From positions 124,001-188,000 of the forward strand of contig JABLXE010000002.1 in assembly GCA_013178225.1 (NCBI GenBank): a stretch of DNA of 64,000 bases, given 5' to 3'. Under the pieces are notes generated by a model that ran no database searches, was not told where the DNA came from, and saw only the letters and a list, made by a program, of their open reading frames with translations. The position numbers were made by a program, and so were the translations under genes. The stretch comes from Methanotrichaceae archaeon (GTDB taxonomy: Archaea > Halobacteriota > Methanosarcinia > Methanotrichales > Methanotrichaceae). Below are positions 50,660 through 60,155 of this stretch, in pieces (the first letter of the stretch is position 1; every line of letters begins with the position of its first letter).

Positions 50660-53600
50660 TCACGATCCGAACTGGCTGATTCTCACGCAGGTTTGGTTGC
50701 TGACCAGGCAGACGCTAGCATTGTGCTCGGGGTCGAAGACCACTTCTCCACAGGCTATGGCGAAGTTGCACACCTTGCAGGTGCAGTTGTTGCAGTCGAT
50801 ACAACCGTGGCTTCTCTCAATTATATAGCTGCGGCTCTGACCGGCATTGAGAGTTATGCCGGGCCACTGTATAACCCCCAGCAGGGAGTCATTGATGGTA
50901 ATGTTCTCGACTCGTTGCAGTCCGGTGCTGTTTACCTCAATGGTTATATTATACTCCAGCATCTCGCCTGCCTTTGCATCGCTTTCGTTTACCGTTTTGC
51001 TGAGTTCCATATATGGTTGGTTGCAGCTGAAGACCGAGAGCTGGCGATAGCTCTCCACCAGTGCAGACTGCCTCCTTATCAAATCTTCCAGGCTGGCCAG
51101 GAATTTTTTCCAGGCTGTGATTTCAGATTCCTGCAGATCCTGCTGGCTGTAAACCCAATGTGTGAACCTGGTCAATAACGTCTTCTCATAGCCGATACGG
51201 GACTCGAAGTGCTCTAGGAACAGGTCACGATCCTCTTCATCCAGCTGGCAGAACCCGCGTTTGAGCAGATCTTCGTTGCTTGCAAGAATTGCAGCCTGCC
51301 GCCGCAGAAGGTCCTCAAAGCTGTCGGTGAGCAGAACCTTCTCGGTCTGGTTCAGATCCCGCCAGTTGCAAACCACCACATCATCAAAGCCTTCTAAAGC
51401 CTCCTGCTGGCGGGTGGCCAGATCGTCGAAGCTGGCCAGAAACTCCTCACTTTCCTCATCATTCAGAGTGCTATTCTTGAGAAGACTCTCGAAGCTGGAT
51501 ATGAGGTCTGTCTGTCCCCGCAGCAGGTCCTCCAGGCTTTTCAGGTGGAAGAACGCAATTGTCAGAGCCCGGGCCCGTGCGCTATCGTTAGTATAAATGC
51601 ATCCGGTATCGCATATTCCTTCAACAGTTACCTCGTTTGTATGTTCGAAGCCGCAGATGTCCGTTGCTTCGGCGGTCACTTGCGCGGACCAGGTTCCCTC
51701 TCCTGGGGGTACAACCTGGCTGCTCCAGTTGATGGTGGTCCATCCGGGATGCGGCTGGTCGTGAGTGATAGTGCCGTTGCTAGAGGCGACATCTGTGAAG
51801 CCATCTCCCAGCACATCGACTACGCTTACATTCTGTGCCGATTCATCGCCGCTATTGTCCATGTAGATATTCCAGCTGACACTTCCCAAATACTGCACTT
51901 CAGGCTCCTTTCGCACGCTCAGAACCGCTCTCCTGGGAGTAACCGAAATGCTGGTTGATTCCGAATAGATGCTGCCGCAGGAATCCTCAAAGTAAACCGT
52001 CACGGTATTGTCGCTGGTATGGGCTTCATCGCAGCAATTGGGGCAGTTTATGACCTGGAAGGTTATTGTGATCTGTTCACCGCTGTAGATCTTGTCTACG
52101 CTGCTCGCGTTCCAGATCAGAGTCCTGTTTATGGAGCTGTAGTCCTCAGGCTCGGGATTGAAAGTGCGCCCCGGTTGGGTGCTGGTAATGACAGCAGAGT
52201 TCTTCTCATAGACGAAGCCCTGTGGAATCACCTCCGTGATATTGGCCATGGTTGCATTAGCGCCGTCATTTCGGATGCGAATAGTTATCGTGCCCCCGCA
52301 GGTGTTGAGGTTGGCCAGTACCGTCGCATCAATAGACGGACCCACATCCGGGCGGGTTACCAGATAAGACCTGGAGGTGGCGCTCTGTGGGCAGCAAGCC
52401 CAGCTCACGGTGGCATTGTTATGCTGTACCGGTTTGCACTCGGCAACTGTTGCGTTCAGCTTTACCGTCTTCTTCGACCCTACTGCCATATCCCCCAGAT
52501 TCCAGACCAGCGGATCGAGAGCTGTACCGGTCCCACTGCTGTTTGCGGGAAAATCGGAGTGCCAGAACACATTTTCAGGAAGTACATCGTAAAGCGTTAC
52601 ATTTTTGGCAATATAGTCTCCAACGCTGTTTATGCTGATGGTCCACAAAACGATTTCTCCTACATCAGCGTAGATTGTGGACGGCGTCTTGGAAATGGTT
52701 AATCTGGGCTGGAACTTAGATACCGGAACGGTCTTGACCAGCTGCGGGCCGAACCAGCCGCAGGGCTCGGTATAGTTAATGGTAACCGCGGCTACACCGC
52801 CAGCAAAATCGCATGGCCCGGTTACACTGGCATTGAACTTTATGAGGATCTTTGTGCCTGGTTTCAGCCCTTCTGACTGATTGAACCTCCAGATGAGCGG
52901 ATTTCCACCGTAGTCGGAGCTCGTCAGCGTTGCACCGCTTACAATGGGTGTATCGTTGAGCTTAATCCCTGCTGGAAGAAGCTCTCGGACAGTCATGTTA
53001 TACGCGCTAACCAGCCCCCCATTTCTGATCTCAATCAAAAATGGTGCGTTAGAGCCGCAATCGTCTATTCGTCCTGCTTCATGCTTGGCCGCGAAAATCT
53101 GGGAGGATACCAGCTCCACGCGTGAAGAGTCGCTTACATTCTGGCAAACTGCTCCTCCGCAGCCGATGGTGGAATAAACCTCGTTGTCCCGGTTCTCGCA
53201 GCCGCATAAGGTAGCATTTAGCTCAATTAGCATCTGCTGCTTGGGACTTAGATTTCCGAGCCCCCATATCACTCGGTCCGGGCCGCAAGGGTCCGAGCTG
53301 CTGACATCAATGGTGTAAATTCCCGGAACTGATGGGCAGTTTCGCAGACATGTTACGTTAGAGTCAGAGTAGTTCAGGTCGCTGTCCAGGCGGTCCACCA
53401 CGGTCACATTGTAGGCCGTTCCAGAGCCGGTGTTGGCGACATAGATCTTCCAGCTAGCATTTCTGTCCAGAGCGTAGATTACTTCTGGATTCTTTTGGAT
53501 GGTTATATTTCCAAAAGCAAGCAGGGAAGGAGCAGCTGTGGCTGTTCTGACCACTTGTTCTCCGCAGTTGTCGCTGTAATTCAACCGGGCTGTCGCATCT

Positions 53601-56113
53601 ATGTTTGTGGGACAGCGTTTTTCGACAGGGAAGGTAATGGTTCCCCCGCGAGTCACATTCTGGCCCAGGAACCAGCTGAGGTTATTTCCTGATCGGGTGG
53701 GCTCAAAGCCGGTCATAGTCCCGGACTCATTGACGAGGTCCAGGAATTGTGACGGTCCGATGTATCGATAGTTGCTGTCGTTGTAGAGCAAAGACATATT
53801 GTGGGCTATCCAGCGGGGATCGTCGTTAGGGCTGTTCTTATCTATATTCAGCGTGAGATGGAAGGATTTGCATGGAGCCATGATTGAATCAATGCCGCTA
53901 ATGCTCAACGAATAGTCGGCCCGATTTACTGTCACCTCCCCCCCTTCCTGAAAACAGCCTACCCCGGCGCAGTCGGAATCATAGCCAGCCACACATAGCT
54001 GAGACCAATCTATGAAGGACCCCGCTTCAGGCTGGCTTAGGTTGTAAGTTACGTTAAGCACATCTCCGTCTTGCAGAGGTCCGCAGGCCGTCTCCAGAAA
54101 TCCCAGGTTTTTGGAAACTCCCAGCGTAATTGAGGATTGATTGAGGCAAGTGCCGTTGATCACAAAAGTGGCGTTGCCGGTGGGGGAGCCTCCCGGAAAG
54201 ATCTGGCCGTTGCCACCAGCTTCGATGAAGCTGATATCTGACCAGCTTATTCCGGTGGTATTGTTAAAAATATACGTTGTAGTATAATTTATTTCCCGGC
54301 AATTTTCCTGCGGCAAGGGCAGGGCTATTTTATCCGAACTCTTGAGCACGGTATGATTGAAGCACTCCACTACAATAGGCAGGGTGGCGCTGGAGTTGAG
54401 CGGGCAGCCGCAGCAATCCTGGGTGGCGTTAACCTCAAACAGGTTGTTCACCACCAGGCCGCAGTTGCAGACCGATGAGTTAGTGGTAGCCTTCAGGAGA
54501 ACTGTTTTAGACCAGGCTGATGTGTCGTTAAGATCCTGATCGGTCCAGGTAATGCTGTGGTTGGCATGGTCTATGCTGCCTCCATTCGGGTCCACCACCT
54601 CAAAGCTTTGGGGGTAGATGTCCGTTATGGTATTCTCGGGCAGAGAATGCAGATCGCAGTTGCCGGAGTCGTAGGCCACGACAAGATCGTATGATCCTGT
54701 TTGTCCCAGGTATAGGCTCTGATCGCCGCTCTTGCTGGCCGATATGGCGGGCACGGTGTTTGGGTCCATGGAATAGGATACCTGTGATAGGGGAGGATAC
54801 CATTTGTTTCCGCAGTCATCGTAGTAAGTAAGCTGAACGCTAAAGGTTCCCTGATCGTTGACGGCTTCGCAGTCTCCGGTAAGCATCCCGAAATCAAAGC
54901 TGAACTCCTTTTCTTCTCCGCCGGGTATGGTGTCGCCTGGAGGAACATCGCCCAGGTAGAAGGAATTGTTGTTGGGACAGAAGATCGCGCCTACTACATT
55001 GCTGATATGGTAGCGCGTATTAAGGTCGGAAAGATGCATGCAGATCCATGTAGCGTTGCCCAGGCCGACGTTGGTCAAGGTCACCGTAACTGTAGTATTA
55101 TTGCAGTAAGGAACTTCAATAGGTGAGGGATCAAAGACGTAATTCACATCCGGATCTTTGGGCACGAACTTGACGCTGCTCCTGGCATAGGTCTCTTGAC
55201 AGATCTCTGTACATCCCCAGCTTGCATTCACCTCATTGATCAGGTTTTTGCAGCCTATCACCCTGAAGACCGCAGTCTCTGACTCAGTCTCGCCAGGATC
55301 AATCTTGGAATAGGACCAGTTGAGAGAGCCTGACGTTATGGATATAAGCTGCAGGCCCAGGGAGGGAGAATCATTGACTGTTACGTTACAGGCTGGACCG
55401 GTTCCCTGATTTTCTACATTTATGGTCCAGGAAACTACGTCCCACTTTCCTGCCTCCACGACATTCGGCTCCTTGGTCACTTTGAGCAGACCCTGGTTTA
55501 CAAGAATCGAGGCAGACTGGTAATTCAGCGGCTCCTCATTGGAGACGATTTCAGCCACCAGTCGGTTTCCGGAGGGAGTTCCGCATCCAGCGGTGAGGTT
55601 GAACTCGATCTTCAAGTTTTCATCGTCGTCAAGTATCCAGTTGGAGTTGGTCCAGTTGAGGAATGAGCCTGCTGCGACCGGCTCTTGCGAATAGCTTCCG
55701 AGTGGGGAAGTGACCTCGGAGCTTTGCAGGTCATAACTAAAGCCTTCAGGCATGGTCAGGTTCACGGATATATTGCTGGCTGAGGATCCGCTATTGTTAA
55801 TATAGAGTGCATATCGTTCCGAACCACAAATATCCGACTCTGCTGGCACAAGAGAGCTGATCTGCAATGAGGCCGATGCCGCCGGCATGAATATCAGGGA
55901 AAATGTCAAAACCATTAAAAGGCAAATTGCTGAATTTGCTGCCGCAAACCTTCGCTTAACTAATTCATTAATCCTATTCTGATTTTGGCGATGACCGTCC
56001 TTGGAAACCGCTGAGTTCTTCGCGAATATTCGCCGAATAGACTGGATAGTGCCCAGAGCGCATAGTTTTCTAGACCTTCGGTTGCAGATGTCCCTCATGG
56101 CTACTCCCTTCAA
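50660..56113 (-). CDS. Giant exported surface protein: DUF11-like repeats plus SFEDLLRRQ helical domain
   Basis: 1,817 residues. A basic N-terminus is followed by a hydrophobic export segment at about 60-80 (ICLLMVLTFSLIFMPAASA). The region to about 1520 is a chain of Ig-like DUF11-type units of roughly 120 residues, recognisable by repeats such as WTINVENQGTGPACNVTVND, WKIYVANTGSGTAYNVTVVD and WNIYMDNSGDESAQNVSVVD. It is rich in Cys and N-glycosylation sequons. Residues about 1522-1697 hold five helical units built on SFEDLLRRQ. A final DUF11 unit ends in CIDCNNCTCKVCNFAIACGEVV. There is no anchor tail. An inner start at MRDICN is possible. Likely a fibre or sheath-linking protein; the role is inferred. 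Confidence 0.88.
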   Translation of the reverse strand: MKGVAMRDICNRRSRKLCALGTIQSIRRIFAKNSAVSKDGHRQNQNRINELVKRRFAAANSAICLLMVLTFSLIFMPAASASLQISSLVPAESDICGSERYALYINNSGSSASNISVNLTMPEGFSYDLQSSEVTSPLGSYSQEPVAAGSFLNWTNSNWILDDDENLKIEFNLTAGCGTPSGNRLVAEIVSNEEPLNYQSASILVNQGLLKVTKEPNVVEAGKWDVVSWTINVENQGTGPACNVTVNDSPSLGLQLISITSGSLNWSYSKIDPGETESETAVFRVIGCKNLINEVNASWGCTEICQETYARSSVKFVPKDPDVNYVFDPSPIEVPYCNNTTVTVTLTNVGLGNATWICMHLSDLNTRYHISNVVGAIFCPNNNSFYLGDVPPGDTIPGGEEKEFSFDFGMLTGDCEAVNDQGTFSVQLTYYDDCGNKWYPPLSQVSYSMDPNTVPAISASKSGDQSLYLGQTGSYDLVVAYDSGNCDLHSLPENTITDIYPQSFEVVDPNGGSIDHANHSITWTDQDLNDTSAWSKTVLLKATTNSSVCNCGLVVNNLFEVNATQDCCGCPLNSSATLPIVVECFNHTVLKSSDKIALPLPQENCREINYTTTYIFNNTTGISWSDISFIEAGGNGQIFPGGSPTGNATFVINGTCLNQSSITLGVSKNLGFLETACGPLQDGDVLNVTYNLSQPEAGSFIDWSQLCVAGYDSDCAGVGCFQEGGEVTVNRADYSLSISGIDSIMAPCKSFHLTLNIDKNSPNDDPRWIAHNMSLLYNDSNYRYIGPSQFLDLVNESGTMTGFEPTRSGNNLSWFLGQNVTRGGTITFPVEKRCPTNIDATARLNYSDNCGEQVVRTATAAPSLLAFGNITIQKNPEVIYALDRNASWKIYVANTGSGTAYNVTVVDRLDSDLNYSDSNVTCLRNCPSVPGIYTIDVSSSDPCGPDRVIWGLGNLSPKQQMLIELNATLCGCENRDNEVYSTIGCGGAVCQNVSDSSRVELVSSQIFAAKHEAGRIDDCGSNAPFLIEIRNGGLVSAYNMTVRELLPAGIKLNDTPIVSGATLTSSDYGGNPLIWRFNQSEGLKPGTKILIKFNASVTGPCDFAGGVAAVTINYTEPCGWFGPQLVKTVPVSKFQPRLTISKTPSTIYADVGEIVLWTISINSVGDYIAKNVTLYDVLPENVFWHSDFPANSSGTGTALDPLVWNLGDMAVGSKKTVKLNATVAECKPVQHNNATVSWACCPQSATSRSYLVTRPDVGPSIDATVLANLNTCGGTITIRIRNDGANATMANITEVIPQGFVYEKNSAVITSTQPGRTFNPEPEDYSSINRTLIWNASSVDKIYSGEQITITFQVINCPNCCDEAHTSDNTVTVYFEDSCGSIYSESTSISVTPRRAVLSVRKEPEVQYLGSVSWNIYMDNSGDESAQNVSVVDVLGDGFTDVASSNGTITHDQPHPGWTTINWSSQVVPPGEGTWSAQVTAEATDICGFEHTNEVTVEGICDTGCIYTNDSARARALTIAFFHLKSLEDLLRGQTDLISSFESLLKNSTLNDEESEEFLASFDDLATRQQEALEGFDDVVVCNWRDLNQTEKVLLTDSFEDLLRRQAAILASNEDLLKRGFCQLDEEDRDLFLEHFESRIGYEKTLLTRFTHWVYSQQDLQESEITAWKKFLASLEDLIRRQSALVESYRQLSVFSCNQPYMELSKTVNESDAKAGEMLEYNITIEVNSTGLQRVENITINDSLLGVIQWPGITLNAGQSRSYIIERSHGCIDCNNCTCKVCNFAIACGEVVFDPEHNASVCLVSNQTCVRISQFGS
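51023..51550 (-). repeat. Five SFEDLLRRQ units inside the giant surface protein
   Basis: Protein-level repeats of 36-39 residues at residues about 1522-1697. Each unit has the pattern (S/A)xF/LEDLLRRQxxLLxSFExLL, then a loop, then a second hydrophobic helix ending FL. Units 1-5 begin at LEDLLRGQ, FDDLATRQ, FEDLLRRQ, FESRIGYE and LEDLIRRQ. The same array appears in the next two genes. Confidence 0.8.
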
Positions 56114-56266
56114 ATATTTAATCCCTGATGAAATAAATGCATGTAACTATAAATAGTTTTTTACTGTTATGTATTTTAGTGGGTCGAGCAATAAGATGGG
56201 CAAAAAAGGGGAAAATAGATGGACGATGGCCTATTCGGCCATCCTCCAATGTTGGCTGCAATAATC
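56114..56266. other. Spacer between the two minus-strand surface genes
   Basis: 153 bp. On the minus strand an AT-rich run near 56138-56165 (CATAACAGTAAAAAACTATTTATAG) is a candidate TATA region for the giant gene. No open frame. Confidence 0.4.
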
Positions 56267-57394
56267 TTATTTCTTGATACAGTTGGGGCATGAGGCTGTG
56301 CTCACACTATCCTGCACAGCAGTCTCTGCCGCAACTTCCGGATCGGCGCTCTGCTCTGCGGTTACCTCGGCTACAACCTCCTCAGGCACCTCAATTCCCG
56401 GATAAATGTCTTCCAGACCTATATCTCCATCCTCTATTACTGCGCACTGCTGATCGCTGACCACGCAGACTGTGAAGTTGCCGTTTGGAGTTACTACTTC
56501 TCCACAGGCGGTGGCGAAGTTGCATACCCTGCACGTGCAATTGTCACAATCGGCACACGATAGGGTCTGAATTATTTCATAGGGAGTACTGGAAGTTCCT
56601 GCTGGCAGGTAATCAATTTCTCCGATGTCGCCCAGTATCGAGTCAGTGATGGTGATATCTTGCACATCGTTTGTGCCGGCGGTGACTGTGAAGCTGTAGG
56701 TCACATCGTTACCCTCTTGGCCGGTTATCTCCTTGGTGAGCTCAAGATAGGTGGTGTCGCATCGGATCTTCATCAGCATTTCAAAGCTATCCAAGAGGTT
56801 TGCCTGCCTTCGGATGAGGTCTTCGAAGCTTGCTAAGAACTCCATCCAGGTCTCGTATTCGGCTCCTTCATCATCGGTCTCTATCATTTGCTGGAAGTGC
56901 AGCCAGTCTTCGAACTTCTCGTAAAGAATTACCTCGTATTTCAGCCGGGCTTCAAAGCGATCCAAGAGTTCTTTCTTCTGATCCTGGTCTTGGAGTGTGC
57001 AGAAGGACCTCTTCAAGAGATCTTCATTGCTTTCCAGGATTATAGCTTCTCTTCGAATCAGATCCTCATAGCTGCGAGTCAGATTTATTCTCTGCTGAGT
57101 ATCGAGGTCCGTCCAGTTGAAGCTCACCACGTCTTCGAAACTGTACAGGCCGCGCTGCTGTCTGTCTGCCAGATCATCAAAGCTGTCCAGGAACTGGTAG
57201 CTCATGCTATCGTTTAGAGTGGTATTCTTCAGCAGATTCTCGAAGCTGCCGATCAGCACGGTCTGGCTTCTCAGCAGATCTTCATAGCTGGCCATGGAGT
57301 CGTATTCGGCCGCACAGACAAGCCCTCCCATTCCGCTTGTCAGGATCATGAGGGCGACAAAGGCGGCACCTTTGAACGAATTCCGGTATCTCAA
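56267..57394 (-). CDS. Exported SFEDLLRRQ-repeat protein with DUF11 unit and Cys-rich tail
   Basis: 375 residues, essentially a short version of the giant protein's C-terminus. Residues 1-29 are a signal peptide (FVALMILTSGMGGLVCAA). Five helical units (about 33-212) repeat the pattern SYEDLLRSQTVLIGSFENLL, SFDDLADRQQ, SYEDLIRREA, FEARLKYEV and SFEDLIRRQA. One DUF11-like unit follows (LELTKEITGQEGNDVTYSFTV) and ends in CADCDNCTCRVCNFATACGEVV. An acidic tail of about 60 residues ends with CPNCIKK. The ribosome-binding site is GGAGGAAGAGC. No membrane anchor. It probably binds the same partner as the giant protein. Confidence 0.88.
   Translation of the reverse strand: MRYRNSFKGAAFVALMILTSGMGGLVCAAEYDSMASYEDLLRSQTVLIGSFENLLKNTTLNDSMSYQFLDSFDDLADRQQRGLYSFEDVVSFNWTDLDTQQRINLTRSYEDLIRREAIILESNEDLLKRSFCTLQDQDQKKELLDRFEARLKYEVILYEKFEDWLHFQQMIETDDEGAEYETWMEFLASFEDLIRRQANLLDSFEMLMKIRCDTTYLELTKEITGQEGNDVTYSFTVTAGTNDVQDITITDSILGDIGEIDYLPAGTSSTPYEIIQTLSCADCDNCTCRVCNFATACGEVVTPNGNFTVCVVSDQQCAVIEDGDIGLEDIYPGIEVPEEVVAEVTAEQSADPEVAAETAVQDSVSTASCPNCIKK
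56759..57298 (-). repeat. Five SFEDLLRRQ units in the 375-residue protein
   Basis: Residues about 33-212. Unit lengths are 36-43 residues. Positions of Cys in unit 3 (KRSFCTL) and after unit 5 (KIRC) match those of the giant protein (KRGFCQL, VFSC), so the arrays are collinear rather than independently expanded. Confidence 0.8.
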
Positions 57395-57951
57395 AGCTCT
57401 TCCTCCAAATATTTACTCTGTGATCTAACTAATCATATTCTATATATATAAATTTTGTCTTTAATCCTGGGCAACTGCTTGAGAAAATAAACTGCAAGAC
57501 GGTCGAAATCGTTTATGCCTCATATTGGATTTGAAAAGAGATAGTGGATTAACAATCGGAATTTTATAAATATGCATGCGGCTGACTTTGGCTATTGCGG
57601 TTCCTGGAATTAACATGCCGGATGGGTGTTGACCCGGGTCTGAGGAGCGGCAGTTGGGACCTGAAATTATTCTTCCTCTCTTGGTATGGCCTAAATTTGG
57701 GAAAAACATAACAATGTTATGGCTAAAAAAGATTGCAATATTGCTACTTCCTGGGATATTCGAGCCTTGACGAAATTGAATTGCCTGGTATCGCGAGGTC
57801 TTGGGCCGTCTCTTCAGGAAAAAACAATGCCACTCATCGGTTAAATTATGGAAGATTTTTGGGTTGAATAAAATACATATTGTCCCCATGAAACATTTAA
57901 ATCTAAGAAAGTTATTGAAGATATTCGGTAAATAGAATAGGAGCCTGAGAG
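57395..57951. other. Divergent intergenic region, about 560 bp, with promoters at both ends
   Basis: AT-rich. On the minus strand AAAATTTATATATATAGAA at about 57436-57455 is a clear TATA box about 45 bp before the 375-residue gene. On the plus strand ACATTTAAATC at 57893-57903 is a TATA candidate about 50 bp before the next gene. A minus-strand frame of 142 codons lies between (57461-57889). It begins near the opposite promoter and has no ribosome-binding site, so I do not call it. Confidence 0.5.
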
Positions 57952-59187
57952 ATGATGGGCCTGAAACTGATGCTGAGATGGGAATTATGTGCGGCTATCA
58001 TATTGATAGTATTGCCTCTTTCAGCCTTATGTAATGAAGAACCATGCTGTAATATCGGTGCCCGTGACTTCATGAATCTTTCATGGACTCCTGCCGCAAC
58101 AGCTCAAAATGAATCCTTTGATATATTCGCGCTGGGTGAAGAGATAGACCGGCAATGTATGCAGCTTGAGAATAAAGACATCTGCGATGTAACCGATCCT
58201 AATTCGTTGCCACGCTGCATCAGGTTCCTGGACGACTATGAAACGCAGCTCCGGGATCAAGCATTGCTGTTCGATAGCTTTGAAGAGCTGATATTTGAAC
58301 AATGGCCCAGCCTGAGCGAAGAAGAGCGCATCGAATTGACTGCCAGCCTGGAGGATCTGCTGAGAAGGCAAAGCAATTTGCTTTTCCGCTTCCAGCTCTA
58401 CATGAAGAGGCTGTGGTGCCTCCTTGATGCCAAGGATAAGAAAAAATTCATAAATAGTTACGAGGACCTTTTAAAAAGACAGTCGGGTTTGCTTTTAGGA
58501 TTTGAAGACCTGCTGCATTGGCAACAGCAGATAAGAGATTCTAAAATGTTCGATTTCCTGAGCAGCTTTGAAGATCTCATCCGCAGGCAGGCCATATTGC
58601 TGGATACGTTCAGCGATTTCTTAAGCGTCAACTGTCATGCTTTAAAGATCAGCAAAACCATTCAGCCATCCTGTGCCTGCGTCCGCCCCGGCCAGCAAGT
58701 TACTTACTATTATACTATCTCTAATACCGAGAATTATACTGTGAAATGCATCAAAATCATAGATGACCGCCTGGGCTTGATAGCGGAGGGCATAACCCTT
58801 GGTCCTTATGAGAGCCGATCGTTCTCCAAGCAGATAGTAATCGACGAGCCGGTGGGGACTGTCATCTGCAACCAGGCCAGAGTCTACGGAATAGATCCAG
58901 AAGGATTTGCTATCTCTGCCCAAAGCAAGCGGATATGCATACGGGTAATGAGCGCCGCCGCAAATATCGATTCGATCACTACTGGACGGCAGAGGTCGCT
59001 AGCCTTTTCTACAGATCCAGCATCGGCCAGCAATTCTATAGAGATTAAGAAAAACCAAAAAAGAAATTGTTTGTCGAATCTTGATTCTGCAAGCCGGGAG
59101 ATGATTAAAATCGCGGATCAGTCTGCAGCAGCATTCAATAACGCTAAAGCCTCAAACAGCATTAAGATGATGTCTGACCATAATTAA
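57952..59187 (+). CDS. Exported SFEDLLRRQ-repeat protein, divergent orientation
   Basis: 411 residues. A signal peptide (LCAAIILIVLPLSALC) is followed by a Cys-containing segment (EEPCCNIG). Four helical units occupy about 91-228 (YETQLRDQALLFDSFEEL, LEDLLRRQSNLLFRFQ, YEDLLKRQSGLLLGFEDLL, FEDLIRRQAILLDTFSDFL). A DUF11-like unit (about 229-320, QVTYYYTISNTENYTVKCIKI) comes next, ending in CNQARVYGIDPEG. The last 90 residues are a polar, low-complexity tail. The Cys-rich tail motif of the other two is replaced here. It is transcribed divergently from the 375-residue gene, so the set may be co-regulated. Confidence 0.88.
   Translation: MMGLKLMLRWELCAAIILIVLPLSALCNEEPCCNIGARDFMNLSWTPAATAQNESFDIFALGEEIDRQCMQLENKDICDVTDPNSLPRCIRFLDDYETQLRDQALLFDSFEELIFEQWPSLSEEERIELTASLEDLLRRQSNLLFRFQLYMKRLWCLLDAKDKKKFINSYEDLLKRQSGLLLGFEDLLHWQQQIRDSKMFDFLSSFEDLIRRQAILLDTFSDFLSVNCHALKISKTIQPSCACVRPGQQVTYYYTISNTENYTVKCIKIIDDRLGLIAEGITLGPYESRSFSKQIVIDEPVGTVICNQARVYGIDPEGFAISAQSKRICIRVMSAAANIDSITTGRQRSLAFSTDPASASNSIEIKKNQKRNCLSNLDSASREMIKIADQSAAAFNNAKASNSIKMMSDHN
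58222..58635 (+). repeat. Four SFEDLLRRQ units in the 411-residue protein
   Basis: Residues about 91-228. The first unit is degenerate (YETQLRDQ), and one unit present in the other two proteins is missing. KRLWCLLD aligns with KRGFCQLD of the giant protein, keeping the internal Cys. Confidence 0.78.
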
Positions 59188-59382
59188 GTGGTGAGGCTAT
59201 AAGCGATGAGTCTCATGTAATCGTTGGCCGCAAGCTCTAGTCCACGAGGGGCAATGCAGTCTATTACGCCTTCACTTCCTTGTATTTTCCTAAAGTCAGA
59301 CCTTGCGATTCCACAAGATAAAACATCTCAAATTCACTTATAGGCACTCATTTTAAATCGTTCGCGGATAACACTTCCATAG

Positions 59383-60108
59383 ATGCTAACCGACGCAGAG
59401 CTCGAGCGCTACTCCCGCCAGATCATGCTCTTCGGCCGATCTGGCCAGGAGCGGCTCCGGGAGACGACGGCCTTCATAGCCGGAGCAGGCGGTTTGGGCT
59501 CAGTTGTGGCCATTTATATGGCGGCAGCGGGCTTCGGCTGCATTCGCATTGCGGACTGCGACACGGTGGATGTAAGCAACCTGAACCGCCAGGTGCTGCA
59601 CCGGACGATTGACGTCGGCCGGGATAAGACGGAATCGGCCCTTCAAACCCTGAAAGACCTCAATCCCACAATCGACATCCAGCCGGTGCAGGAGAGGCTT
59701 GACGAGCACAGCATCGAGGGCTTGCTGCGGGATTCCGACCTGATCATGGACGCCATGGACAACTTCGAGACCCGCTATCTCCTCAACCGGGCCGCGCTCC
59801 GTCACAACATCCCCCTCTTTCACGGTGCCATCAGCGGCTTTCACGGCCAGGCCACCACAGTTCTGCCGGGAAGATCGGCCTGTCTGCGCTGTCTTTTTCC
59901 CCGCGCTTTACCGCCCTCGACCTTTCCGGCTCTGGGCCCCACCTGCGGGGTGATCGGCTCGATTCAGGTCAATGAAGCCCTGAAGTTCGTGCTGGGCAAG
60001 GGAGAGCTACTGACCAACCGCCTGCTGCTGTGGGACGGTCTCGCCTCCAGCATGGACGAGCTGGCTTGCGAACGCAGACCGGCCTGCGAACATTGTCGCG
60101 ATTATTAA
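59383..60108 (+). CDS. E1-like adenylyltransferase (HesA/MoeB/ThiF family)
   Basis: 241 residues. ThiF/MoeB enzymes adenylate the C-terminal glycine of MoaD/ThiS-type sulfur carriers. The ATP-binding GAGGLGSVVAIYMAAAGFG (residues 31-49), DCDTVDVSNLNRQVLH with its Arg finger, and RDKTESALQTLKDLNP are present. A zinc site is suggested by CLRCLFP near 166 and by CERRPACEHC at the end. It is the likely activator of one or both carriers in the window (43178 and 60969). About 50 bp downstream begins DUF1890. A TATA-like TTTTAAATCG lies at 59351-59360. Confidence 0.93.
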   Translation: MLTDAELERYSRQIMLFGRSGQERLRETTAFIAGAGGLGSVVAIYMAAAGFGCIRIADCDTVDVSNLNRQVLHRTIDVGRDKTESALQTLKDLNPTIDIQPVQERLDEHSIEGLLRDSDLIMDAMDNFETRYLLNRAALRHNIPLFHGAISGFHGQATTVLPGRSACLRCLFPRALPPSTFPALGPTCGVIGSIQVNEALKFVLGKGELLTNRLLLWDGLASSMDELACERRPACEHCRDY

Positions 60109-60155
60109 TAGTATTCGAGCATACCTGGTGATGAATCAATCCTAGAGATGATCAT

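Noticed and set aside
57461-57889. Minus-strand frame of 142 codons between the divergent SFEDLLRRQ genes.
   Set aside because: No ribosome-binding site, irregular composition, and it covers the promoter of the plus-strand gene. It reads like a chance frame or a decayed gene.
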